Below the pieces are notes generated by a model, which saw only the letters and a program-made list of their open reading frames with translations, was not told where the DNA came from and searched no databases. From Crambe crambe (taxonomy: Eukaryota > Porifera > Demospongiae > Poecilosclerida > Crambeidae), in contig OZ004594.1 in assembly GCA_963924555.1 (NCBI GenBank), forward strand, positions 1,953,563 to 2,017,562: DNA of 64,000 bases. Reading direction: 5' to 3'. A program made the position numbers and the translations under genes. Positions within the stretch are counted from its first letter, which is position 1; every line of letters starts with the position of its first letter. Shown one piece after another: positions 1 through 16,487 of the stretch.

Positions 1-290
1 ATGTCCCTGTTGTCTACAAATGGTGTCGGCCTCATCTGACCAATCAGATGTTGAAGAATATAGTTGAATAACACCCCAGTCTCCATTCAGGTAAATCTCG
101 ACTCTCCCGGCGCTTTTTCGGCTCAAACCATCACTGCCGATAAATCTCAGGTCGCCATTCTGGGGATCGCCTGTGACTAAACGGGAAAGCAGTATGAGGG
201 ATACGCGGCTACAAATAAAGATTAGCTTAGTTGCGTACCTGCACTTATAAGATAACAGCTGCAAATTAGCACGGTGAGAAAGACTTCCAT
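1..290 (-). CDS. SRCR-domain protein gene A, 5' end only (truncated by window edge)
   Basis: Two exons are seen. Exon 1 (290-239) starts with ATG and encodes a signal peptide, MEVFLTVLICSCYLISA, ending in phase 1 before a GTACGC donor. Exon 2 (176 to the edge) follows a TTAG acceptor, and the joined codon reads in frame into DPQNGDLRF, GRVEIYLNGDWGVI and ADTICRQQG. This is the first half of a scavenger receptor cysteine-rich domain (GRVE(I/V) strand, W-G motif, C-R-Q-x-G). The protein is therefore secreted or a surface receptor. Ligand unknown; sponges carry many SRCR genes linked to aggregation and immune-type recognition (family knowledge). The rest lies left of the window. Family call is secure; the full architecture cannot be seen. 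Confidence 0.8.
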
Positions 291-984
291 TTTCACCTGG
301 TAGCTAGCTGGGCAGGGGGCGCGGTTTCTATTTATTAATATATCTGCGCATGCGTAGTGTCTTTGCGTACCTTATTTGAAAAAGTCTAGAGACCCTCAAT
401 TTATATTCATAACAAGTAGTTATTCCTTCATGCCCTGCACCTATGCTTTCCAAATGTAGCCTTGCTGAGATTGGCAAGAAAATATTGGAGTGCATAATAT
501 TATATTCCTCAGGGATGATCGACAGATAGGGAGGCTTCAATATCTTCACTCGTAGTTCGGGCAGAGAACAAGAAGGTGCAGAGGTGAAGAAAAATCTGAA
601 AGAAATCACTAGGACCAATGGCTGCACACTTAATACCCATTCTGTTACTACATGTGTGGGAAACAGAGAGAGAACATGACATGCCATTCGTGTAAAATAA
701 CCATTGATTGATTCTAAATACTGGGGCCTGCTAGAGAGTAAGTTAGCCTTTGTTTTATTACAACTTATACTTGTAAATAGCTTATATATATATACACAGT
801 AATTATTTTTTATTGTTGAACATGACAACAAAAAATGTGACATTTAATATGGTAACATTACAATGCTCCTTCATGCCCGACTGACTTGTATTTTGCTACT
901 GGACCATATCCATTAGCAAGATCTTTTTTTTTTCTCTAATAAATTTCATTGCAAGCAATGAGGTGGGCCAACTAGCTATAAGGC

Positions 985-1262
985 CCATATCCCTGCTGCC
1001 TGCAAATGATATCAGCTGGAGATACCCAGTGAAAATTAAATGTCTGGTCTGATTGCTGAATGACGCCCCAGTTTCCATCCAAGTAAATCTCAACCCTTCC
1101 ACGACTGTTCCCCCAGAAGAGTCTACAAGTCTCAAATCACCATTTTGTAGAGGCTATAATATAGACATGATAAACCACTAGAACTCAGCTAGTAGCTACA
1201 CACCCGTTATGATGAGATAGCAGCTGAGGAATGCAGTTAGAAAAGCTTAGAGATGGTCGTCC
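985..1262 (-). pseudogene. Decayed copy of SRCR gene 5' end (signal peptide exon plus SRCR half-exon)
   Basis: This stretch mirrors the first two exons of gene A. Around 1262-1200 a reading FLTAFLSCYLIIT resembles the gene A leader, but there is no ATG and a stop lies just upstream in that frame. Around 1154-985, after a plausible acceptor, one frame gives LQNGDLRLVDS and another gives GRVEIYLDGNWGVI then ADIICRQQGYG. The SRCR half-domain is thus split between two frames, and the phase expected from exon 1 also hits a stop. Lost start, at least two frame breaks and good remaining similarity point to a fairly recent host pseudogene. A sequencing error could explain one break but not all. Confidence 0.65.
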
Positions 1263-1464
1263 AATAATTGGTCCATGATCCAAAAGCTTTCTTTTTTATA
1301 GTCGCGTTGCGCATGCGCGAGCATGGGGGTAAAGGGTCGGCCACGCGTATAATTATGGTTGGTACATGGTATGGTCATAGATATGGTATGGTACATAGTA
1401 TGGTTGTATCAGTATAGGACTTTATATGATACCCTTCTTGGTCTTAGTTTGTACAAGATGCAAC

Positions 1465-3666
1465 CTTGGGTGAAGCAACAACACACAATAGTAATAGAAA
1501 CAAGAATGGTCAGGATGATTGCAGCAATCACCACACCGACTACCAGTGCAACAAGTCGACGACTCGAAGGCCAGGGAACTGTAAGAGTGGAAAGAATTTG
1601 CTACTCTCTAAATATGGCTAATTATTAAGAGCCATAGAATTACTAACTTACATCCACACAAGTCCTTGCTCCCACCATTGTACATGCTAGCAAGAGACAC
1701 ATCAAAGGCTACAACAAGAGAACAATTTGTTCCAAATAAAAAATAAGTTCCATACGTGCACACTAACTCACTGCAGTTAATGTAAGAGTACTGGAGGCAA
1801 GTAACATTATGATTGACAGAAGAGTCCTTAAAACAACTTCTCAAGCATGCATGAGAAGTAATACAGTTGAAACTATCGACTTGTGAGGCTCCATTGCTAT
1901 GGGAAGGAGGGAGGGAGGGAGGGAAGGAGGGAGGGGGAGGAGCTTTTATAATTATATGACAGTCCCAAGTAGAAATATTAGAAGCATTCACTTTTCACTG
2001 CTTTTTAAACTTTGGCTGATCATACGTAACTCATAAGTATACTAGTGGCCACTCATGAACAAGTGAGTAACAAAATTTAGCATGTTAGCTAATTCAATTA
2101 AGCTAATGTAATATTAGATTTTCTAAATGTGACTGCATGTCATATAATATAATGTGACAATCCTGATGTGCCACTTACATGTAATTAGCAGGGGCACTCC
2201 CAAAGCCAGCTGCATTTGTGTAGCCGAGCTGTCTGCATGCTGAGTCAGCATCACTTGTCTTCATGTTGCAAACGGGACCCCAGTCAAACTTGAAGCTGCC
2301 ATCTAGGTGGATCTCCACAAAACCTGATGAAGGGTACCCTGTTGTGCTTCCATTCAGTCGCACTTGAGTGTTGTACAGCGAGTAACCTCCTGGAATTGTA
2401 GCTGTTTAGACAGAGCTAAGTATTAGCCACATCCAATAGCTAGTTAGCTAGTTAGTGCTCATGCATCGCAAAAGACAATTGGACTCTCTCTTAGCTGTGA
2501 CTACAGTGGAACCTCTCAATAAAAATAGGGCTAGGACTAGGACTAGGACTAGGGCTAAGGACACTGGGTGGGGACAGATATTGTCCCCTTGTAGAGTAAA
2601 GTTAACGTTTGAGATCAACATGAATGTTGTCTTTTGTAAGCTTGTCTTCATTTTGAAGGGTTCTTTATCAGAGATTGTCCCACTGTAAATCCATAAGCAA
2701 ATCTTATTGTACAGAATATTACAATCTGATTGGTCAGTTTGAGGACCTACAGCTATGACTAAACAGACTTACAGCACACTACTGCCATATCCTTGGAGTG
2801 GTCAGGTGCTCCTCTGTATGGATAGTTATATTTGCACCTTAAGATGTGATGGATGGCGTTAGGAGTGTATGAGTCGTAGTCACAAATGACATTGCTCAAA
2901 TGCACTGGAGTACTGGGATCTGCTGGAGGAAATCTTAGGGGGAATGGGTAAGGAAGGGGAGGGGAAGGGGAGAGGAGGGGAGGAGGGGGAGAAAAGGGGG
3001 AGGGGGAGGGGAGGGGAGAAAAGAGGGAGGGGGAGGGGAGAAAAAGGGGAGGGGGAGGGGAGAAAAAGGGGAGGGGAAGGGGAGGGGGAGAAAACGGGAG
3101 GGTAAAGGAAGACAAGACAAAATTCAAAAACAGCTGTTTTTTACTTGAGTTTTGAAATATTGCCAAAGTTTGCCGCACTATCATAACCCTGCTGCCTGCA
3201 AATAGTGTGAGCCACGCCCGCCTTATCGCTTTTGATATCATCATACACTATAGTGCCCCATTTCTGATCCAGCAAGATCTCCACTCTTCCCTGGTAAGGC
3301 ACTGAACCACCATTAATCAATCGCAGGTCACCATTCTGGGGGTCACTACAAACTGAAACAAAATAGCTAATTAGCTAATGCTTAGCTATATATAATAAAT
3401 ATATATTTTTTCCTCTGTAACCTAATTAATTGTAACTAAACTGTAATATAGATCACATAGCTAGCTAGCTCGCTAATATTAGCTAATCATGGTACAGCTA
3501 GCTACATGGGAAGACTATTTTCATGTTAAAAATGGGTGGATTTCTATTATCTAGCTCTTGTAATAACCGCGAGCTGGCTAACTAGGTAGGTAGGAATAGT
3601 TGTATGGTTTAGATAACCGTTAATAATGAAGAAGCAGCTGCTGAAAATAGCCAGAAGGATCCTCAT
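1465..3666 (-). CDS. SRCR-domain transmembrane receptor gene B
   Basis: Exon 1 (3666-3618) encodes a leader, MRILLAIFSSCFFIIN, ending in phase 1. It joins in frame to exon 2 (3352-3145), which reads VCSDPQNGDLRL, GRVEILLDQKWGTI and HTICRQQGYDSAANFG. About 2930-2765 gives a typical second half of an SRCR domain (VHLSNVICDYDS, DHSKDMAVVC). About 2395-2178 gives another first half (GFVEIHLDGSF, WGPVCN, ACRQLGYTNAAGFG). A Cys-rich segment follows near 1900-1660. The exon at 1578-1465 encodes a strong membrane helix (RRLVALVVGVVIAAIILTIL). Order: signal peptide, SRCR domains, Cys-rich stalk, single-pass helix. I could not close the phase between the exon ending at 3145 and the next, so a small exon is missing or that junction is wrong. 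The cytoplasmic tail was not found. Confidence 0.65.
2504..2685. mobile_element. MITE with pogo/Tigger-like ends in an SRCR intron
   Basis: It begins CAGTGGAACCTCTC and ends TTGTCCCACTG, an imperfect terminal inverted repeat of about 10 bp. TA lies on both sides (2502-2503 and 2686-2687), as expected for Tc1/mariner superfamily insertions. It is 182 bp, non-coding, with an internal GGACTA microrepeat. Related ends occur at 13762, about 40764 and about 53850. Confidence 0.6.
2937..3106. repeat. Homopurine G/A tract, about 170 bp
   Basis: Almost uninterrupted purine on the plus strand, made of GGGGA and GGAGGGG units with AAAA interruptions. It lies in an intron of SRCR gene B. On the minus strand it gives a spurious Pro/Ser/Phe/Leu reading frame. 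Confidence 0.85.
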
Positions 3667-4030
3667 TTTAACATCCTAATAAACAGTACTAGCTAACTAG
3701 CTATGTAGGACTAGATTGAATGCTCTATTGTCCGTAGTAGTAGCAAGTTAGGCAATAAATCTCACACATTTTAGAGTCTATAGCTATCATGAATCTCATT
3801 AGCTAAACTAGGGAAAGTTACACACACATTCCTTAGTCTTTCATTAGCTAGAAGCTAGCTATGGTAAAGAAGCCATTTCTCTGTTTTATGTTACTGGTTA
3901 CTGAGTAGACAAGATTTTTCTGCATCCAAACAGCATGAAGATTATTAAAAGATAATTTCAAAACCCTACACCATTGTGATAATAGAGAAAACGATTATGC
4001 ATGAATATGGACTTTTATCAGATTCTGTCA
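3667..4030. other. Intergenic spacer between SRCR gene B and ALG1
   Basis: AT-rich, with no convincing exon, repeat element or RNA gene. It should hold the promoter of SRCR gene B and the 3' end of ALG1, both on the minus strand. Confidence 0.6.
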
Positions 4031-7021
4031 TTATTTTGGAGGGTTTATGAGAGGCAGTACATGTAGTTTCCAGTAATGGTGCCAACGCAAGCTCTGGAAA
4101 GAGGAGAGATTGTCCCGATAAGTAGCCAGCTGGGTCCTCCGGTGTGGGAATCCTTGGGCAAGGTACTGGCAAGGAGAATAGAAACGATGATTAGAGTTCT
4201 ACTTGATGGTGGTATGCTAACCTGGAGTTGATATGCTAGTTCTGGTGGATTATTGAAGATTAGTCCATTGTGACCATGGCGCAGGAGTTCATGCAAACTA
4301 TGTAAATAGAGGGTCATCAAACAAAAATTTATAAGGTAGGTAAAGGGTTATCAAACAAACAGATTAAATACATACCAGTTGAATTTCACAGCACAGACAG
4401 GTAGCCCACTGCCAAACATATCCACCACCTTCATGGGTAGATCAAGTCCAGAGGACGATTTGTGGAGGCACACCCCCAAATCTGCAGATCCTGTTAATGA
4501 ATGGGGAAAAAAAGATTAGCTAGATCTCTATTACAGTAGACTCCTCACATACCCAGGAATACAGGGTAGTCTTCAGCAGAGAGCCAGAGCGTGCATATTG
4601 TGACATGTGTGAAGTTCTTCGCCGCCATGACTTTCTCATAGTATTTCTTCAAGGGACCTTTACCTATTTGAGGAAATACAGATAATTTCTCTCCTTGTTA
4701 CATCCATCCTCAATCCCCAAATCCCTTCTTCCTTCTATTCCAGCACATCTCCTCTCTCCCTTCTCCCATGTTCCCCTTTTTTACAATACACCTCCTCAAA
4801 CCCCTCCTTGTACCCTTACCTGTGATGGCACACACAATCTTGGGTAGTTCAATGATCTTATCCCTGATGGCTTTATCCTCATACACTGAAGCAACAACAA
4901 AGAAGCAAGTGAATGAGATACTGACCTTCACATATACACCCCCCAATCAACTCACTCTCCAATGCCTCCAGCAAGATACCAAAATCTTCATCCTCTACAG
5001 TTATGAAAAAATTAATTCAGCTGGCTGGGAATGAAGAAAGTGCTATTTAATAGTAGTGATTCTGGAAGCAAGACCTGCCCACACATAACTAGCTTTTTAG
5101 TTCAGAGACATAAACACGAAACTTGTATCCAGCAGCATCTTGATTGTACCAACTACTCCGGCTATGTTCACAGTTAGTGCCGTTGATTGTTAGTTCTATG
5201 GAAATTTATATGGGAAAACGGCGAATCTTTATACCAGTGATACCTAAACATCAAGCACTTCTATAACTGTCAACGGGCGGGCAAAGTTTCAGGAAATGTA
5301 TGGTTTCCAGAATCACTACTATTAGTTTCAGACTTTACCTGTCCAACTGGTGCTGCTGATCAAGAGGAAAGGTCTCTTCTTTCTCAGCATGATTGTCCCA
5401 TCGGACGACAGCTCAGTGAAGAGAGTAGCTGAACTGCTGCATAAAGTGGACACATACTCAGTACATAAAAAAGGGGACCAGATATAGATTCTGAATGAAT
5501 CTTACCCACTCTCAAGGAGATCACTCCCATTCTTGGGAGCAAATGCTGGCTCTGTCTTGGCCAAATGCTCAAATAGCTGCAAGAGATGGAAGAGAAGAGG
5601 ATCATGCTTAAAAATGTTGGAAAGATAGCTAGCTAACATGCAGTTCCAACAGACCTTATGTTTCATTTCAAGAGTGGCAGGTTGGAACCTGCTGGGAGGT
5701 CTATCATACAAGATGATTGCACTGCATTGAAAAAGGAAGTTACAGAATAAAGTTTATCTACCTGTGACTCTTTAACATACTTAACTCTGTGTGATTTCCT
5801 CAAATCTTTCTTCATGGCTTCTGAGACACACAAGTTGGCATAAGCAAATCCTGCCATTGCCTTTTCAAACCTGAATGATAGAATAAGGAGGTTACAGAGG
5901 AAGATTATGGAGAGATTACAAGAAGCAAAGGAGATTACAGAAGAAGATTACTGAGAGATTACAAACAGCAAAGGAAGGATATTACAGAGGAAGATTACAG
6001 AGAGCAGCAAAGGAAGGAGGAAGATTACTGAGAGCAAGAAATAAGATTACAGAGGAAGACTACAGACTTACTCTCTTGCTATCCTGACAATGAGGTGGTC
6101 TGGGCCATGGATGAGAGCCAGGAGGGTGTGGCCATAGTTGTGGTAGTCCATGATAAGTTTGCTCCCTCGTAAGACAGTGGTGATGACAGCCACCAGCATG
6201 GTTGGGATTGCAGGGGGTGTCTGGAGAATAAGGAGGTGGGAGGCAATAGTATGAATCATGAATTCCTCCAGGTATGAATATCATTATACTGCCTCTAATT
6301 ATAGTGTTAGCTAATCTGGCCGAGCGCCAAAGGCGCGAGATTAAGTGTTAGCCTCTTCCTTCTTGATTCAAATTAGCAGTTCATTATGTACAAGTGTCTA
6401 TTTGCCAGCAGCTAAACTGTCAAGCATATCTATTATAGCTGCCTTGGGAATGCATGTGATATGCAAATTGGGCCTTGAACTGTAACCAGGAAGGACCCAA
6501 TTTATCACATTTCATGCGAGAAGTAAAGACTACTTGATCCCGCTCATATTTAAAACACCAGTGGGAGAGCACTCTACGTGCTGGTTTTTGAAATTTGAAA
6601 TTTTTGGTTAAGAATTAAGAAAGTTATAACAGTTATAATGAATGATCCTCAAGTGAACGCAAATAGTATCCTTGACCATAGAATGGTTGACTGACGTGTG
6701 TACATGCTAGTGGCTATAGTTAAGTAGAACCCTCACTACACAGTCCCCAGGTTTGAGTTCTTATCTGTACCAGGAGATCCTTGACCATGAAATGATTGGT
6801 TGACTGACATGTGTACATAGTTAAGTAGAACCCTCACTACACAGTCCCCAGGTTTGAGTTTTTACCTGTACCAGGAGATGAGAGGACTTCTTAGTGTATG
6901 CAAAAGTCACCCATAGGAGGTTGAAGATTTGAAAGATGACTTTAATTGCATACCTCAGCATACTTGGTAACACTGCAATGATATGAAACAATTCTTAAAA
7001 GCTATGTAGACACAGGTGAGG

Positions 7022-7056
<35 letters not shown>

Positions 7057-8290
7057 CTTCGTCAAAGCTAGTACTTAACAGCTGCCAGTTTCACAGGTAT
7101 CTGTTTTATAAATAAAATCAACTTTATCTTGACAACACTATCTTTGTTGCTCCAGATGTGAGCTTCTTGTTGCTCCAGATGTGAGCTATCTACAACTTCT
7201 CTAGCAGGACCAGGCAGGAAGAATGGACTTTAATCATAGCCAAACACACCACAATAGGTTAATGTGATGTTGACTTCTGGCTATCTCCAGGGACAACACA
7301 ATGTTGATAATGCATACTGTTATGTAACTATCAAGTGATGACACCATATCAAGGAATATGCCTGCAGGCAAAACGCTATCAAACCCTCTTATTAACAGAA
7401 GTTACTTAAAGACTGTGGAATGTAACAGAGTGACGTCTCAGCCTAAGTGGATTTCTATACACAGCCAGTACACCAGAGATAGTGCCTAGGGAAACATACT
7501 CTCTGAACTTCTAAGTCCTGGAAATGTAAGCATTATCCCCTCAGGAAATGTAGTACAAGTCTACATAGTAATCAGGAAATAATAATTATAATATGAGTAT
7601 GCCCTGTAATATGAGGAGAGGCCAATATCGTGATTATGCAAAACACAATCATTAGATACTCTGATGGGAATCGAACTTGAGTTAGAAATATTCACTAGAT
7701 CAGCACTCATCTCTTTCCCATGCTATTTAGGGAAAGAACACTTACCGTTAATGATTCGTGGGGGCTCCATTAATATCCAGTGTGTCAATTTCTTGCTTTC
7801 ACGTAGCTCTTGGATAAGAGGTGATCCTGTAACAATGAGATATGACCCTGTAATTATTGAACAATGAGATGTGACCCTGTAATTATTGAATGAGACGTGA
7901 CCCTGTACAATGAGATGTGACCCTGAGACGTGACCCTGTACAATGAGATGTGACCCTGTAATTATTGAACAATGAGATATGACCCTGTAATTATATTGAC
8001 AAATAAAGAGTATACAGTTTCACCAAGTCAGTGATGGATAGTCCACAGTTGATTATTTAATTTTCCTTACCTCCATATGCCAAAAGATCCACTGTGTAAT
8101 TCATCTGCACCAGCGAATGGCAGTGGTACTGCATTCGAGGTGACCTCCCAGCATCGCCGAGCACAAGCACCTGGACATGTCCCTCTCCCGATTGTTCTCG
8201 CCACCGGATGCTGCCAAGTATCAGAAGCGCCAGAACCAGGCCACCCAGGACCACCGTCACGGAGAACAGAAAGCTCAATACACCTATCAT
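4031..8290 (-). CDS. ALG1: Chitobiosyldiphosphodolichol beta-mannosyltransferase (ALG1, GT33)
   Basis: Adds the first mannose, from GDP-mannose, to GlcNAc2-PP-dolichol on the cytosolic face of the ER in N-glycan precursor assembly. About fourteen short exons give a colinear match to the family. Exon 1 (8290-8071) has an N-terminal membrane anchor and then [16 protein letters not shown]. Later exons read [89 protein letters not shown] and [15 protein letters not shown], followed by [15 protein letters not shown]. The last exon (4165-4031) reads [17 protein letters not shown] and ends LPLINPPK-stop. Another frame there is longer, but only this one matches the known C terminus. Introns hold a 275-bp foldback element, a microsatellite, a minisatellite and a duplication of a splice-donor region. 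Confidence 0.93.
5049..5323. mobile_element. Foldback MITE, 275 bp, 19-bp perfect TIRs, in an ALG1 intron
   Basis: The left end AATAGTAGTGATTCTGGAA (5049-5067) is the exact reverse complement of the right end (5305-5323). It is non-coding. Flanks resemble TTAA on the left and TTAG on the right, so the target duplication is uncertain. It lies between the exons encoding SSTSWT and EDEDFG. Confidence 0.7.
6670..6880. repeat. Direct duplication (about 105 bp x 2) that includes an ALG1 splice donor
   Basis: Two copies run TTGACCAT..GTTGACTGAC..GTAGAACCCTCACTACACAG..CTGTACCAGGAGAT (6670-6778 and 6781-6880). The right copy holds the true 3' end of an ALG1 exon and its donor on the minus strand (exon end 6866). 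In the left copy the donor GT reads AT. Confidence 0.75.
7022..7051. repeat. (TC)n microsatellite
   Basis: About 15 dinucleotide units in an ALG1 intron. Confidence 0.95.
7826..7990. repeat. Minisatellite in ALG1 intron 1
   Basis: Irregular tandem units of about 30 bp built from ACAATGAGATRTGACCCTGT and AATTATTGA, about five or six copies, starting next to the second ALG1 exon. Confidence 0.85.
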
Positions 8291-9705
8291 CTCCAGTAAG
8301 CAATCCCACAGAAGGAGCTAGCTCTGAAGATGTGGCGGTAGAGAGCAGAGGCTAGGACTCAGCTCGCTCACATGCACCGGATATACTCGAGGGTAATCAA
8401 TAATTGGCGGTAATTAAATTTTAAATGCCTCTTACCGTATACTTAATACACGGAAGTAAAATTGAAATAGCTAAGGCATAATTGCAAGGCACAGTTAGTT
8501 CCCCCCACACTCCATTCTGAACAGCACCAGCAAGGAGTTAAAACTTATGTTGGACTACTCTAATTTGTGGTTGAAGACGAAGACGTTTTGAGTCACTGAG
8601 CGAATAGCTACCTGACGGAGTCAAAAGGTAGGTGCATTTTGTCGCCTCCCAAACTAGCTAGCTAGCTGTTAAATTGTAGAATTTGAATATAGTACTAGTA
8701 CTCTCTTCCACACTTATCTACAATATCCATAACTAGCTAGCTAGCTAGCTCTTGAAGCCAGCTGCAAGCTGAAGAACCCCCTGGCCCTAGGCTATTCAGC
8801 TACAAACCTTTGCTCTTTCATTAAACTGTCATTAAACTAAGTGGGCCCCAAATGTTCTGTACAATTTGTGTAGTATCATAGTTTACTTTACTACCACACA
8901 CAAAGTGCTTCAATACTAAAAGCTAGGTATAGCTGCAATTTAAGATAGCGTGAAAAGAAAGTGGGATGTTTTCTATAGAAGACATTGAACACATGTAACT
9001 ACTTACTAAACCATGTTTTAGGTCTTTGTATCTTTGTAAGTAACAAGTGTGGTGCCTGCCTCTAATCGTAATCTTAGTGTGCAGCTCCTATTATGAAACC
9101 AGTGGTCTAATCTCTCTGTGTGTGCGTCAGTGCTTGTTTTTAGAGGTTTTTTTATTGGTTAAACACTTTTTGCCCTCCTCCCCATGGCCACTTGATGGAG
9201 AGAGGGGGGGGGGGGGGGGGGGGGAGTCATCTTTGATTCTGTAATCATAATCACAAGAAGATCATTAATTACTGCCTTAGCTAGTATGTCAGTGATGAAA
9301 TTAATTGCCAGCTGGCAATGAAGTTATTTAAGGGATAAAATGTGCTAGCATCAGACTCCAAAGATTTCAAAAAGAGAGATTTTAAAGTGCTAGAGCATTA
9401 TGCAACATCCACACCTCTGTCAGCATCCTTGCGAAAGTGTTAAGTGAATAGTAGAAATTTATTTGATATCTGCCACCTTTGGATCTTAGTTTTTCAATAG
9501 CAACCAATACGAGTAGTCAGAATGGAAAGATGATCTTATTAGAGCGATCTTAATGCATTTAGAATTTTTGATTTGTATAAGTGATATGGTTGTCTGCAGA
9601 CCAGTAATCACATATGCAGACTTGAACTCAAGTGAGTTCAGTTTTGGAGTGCTATCAGATAAAATGTTTCTTTCTCTGCTATAATTATGCATAGGTTAGA
9701 AAAAA
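8291..9705. promoter_or_regulatory. Divergent promoter region of ALG1 (minus) and FBXW7 (plus)
   Basis: The two coding starts face away from each other across 1.4 kb. No coding exon was recognised. A GTAGGTG donor near 8626 could end a non-coding FBXW7 leader exon, but this is not proven. The stretch also holds a GCTA-rich microrepeat near 8730 and a G homopolymer of about 20 nt near 9205-9226. The promoter role is inferred from layout only. Confidence 0.5.
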
Positions 9706-16101
<6,396 letters not shown>

Positions 16102-16487
16102 AACTCTAAAATCATCTTGGCAAGAAAACAAAAACAGCTATAAAATAACTAACTCACCACTGCAAAGATTTATTGTTGTTGTTGTTGTTATTGTTGGTCT
16201 TTATCTGTTGTGTTTATCTTTCCTGTTTTAGCATGTGTTGTTGATGTCTTTTTACTATCAGTTCTACAACCAGTTCTAAATGCAGTATAAATCATTCAGC
16301 TCTTTGTGTTTATGGTGTGGTCAAGACCTAGGCAATTAGTGATAACTGTATAAACCAAAAAAGGAGGACCAAGTACTGATAATAACAATCAATCTCTTGC
16401 ATGTCATGTGTTCTTGCATATCATGTGATGTTATGCTTATATGGCAACACAGTAAAGCATTTTTGTACTAGCAAAAGTGAAAGCATT
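16102..16487. other. Spacer between FBXW7 and the left ankyrin-Roc-Death copy
   Basis: No gene seen. It contains a (TTG)n stretch near 16170 and is homologous to 22387-22480 plus 23090-23298, where a 544-bp element interrupts the right copy. Confidence 0.7.

Noticed and set aside
4045-4320. Alternative longer C terminus of ALG1 (frame ending YMYCLS)
   Set aside because: The other frame ([21 protein letters not shown]) matches the known ALG1 C terminus and splices in.
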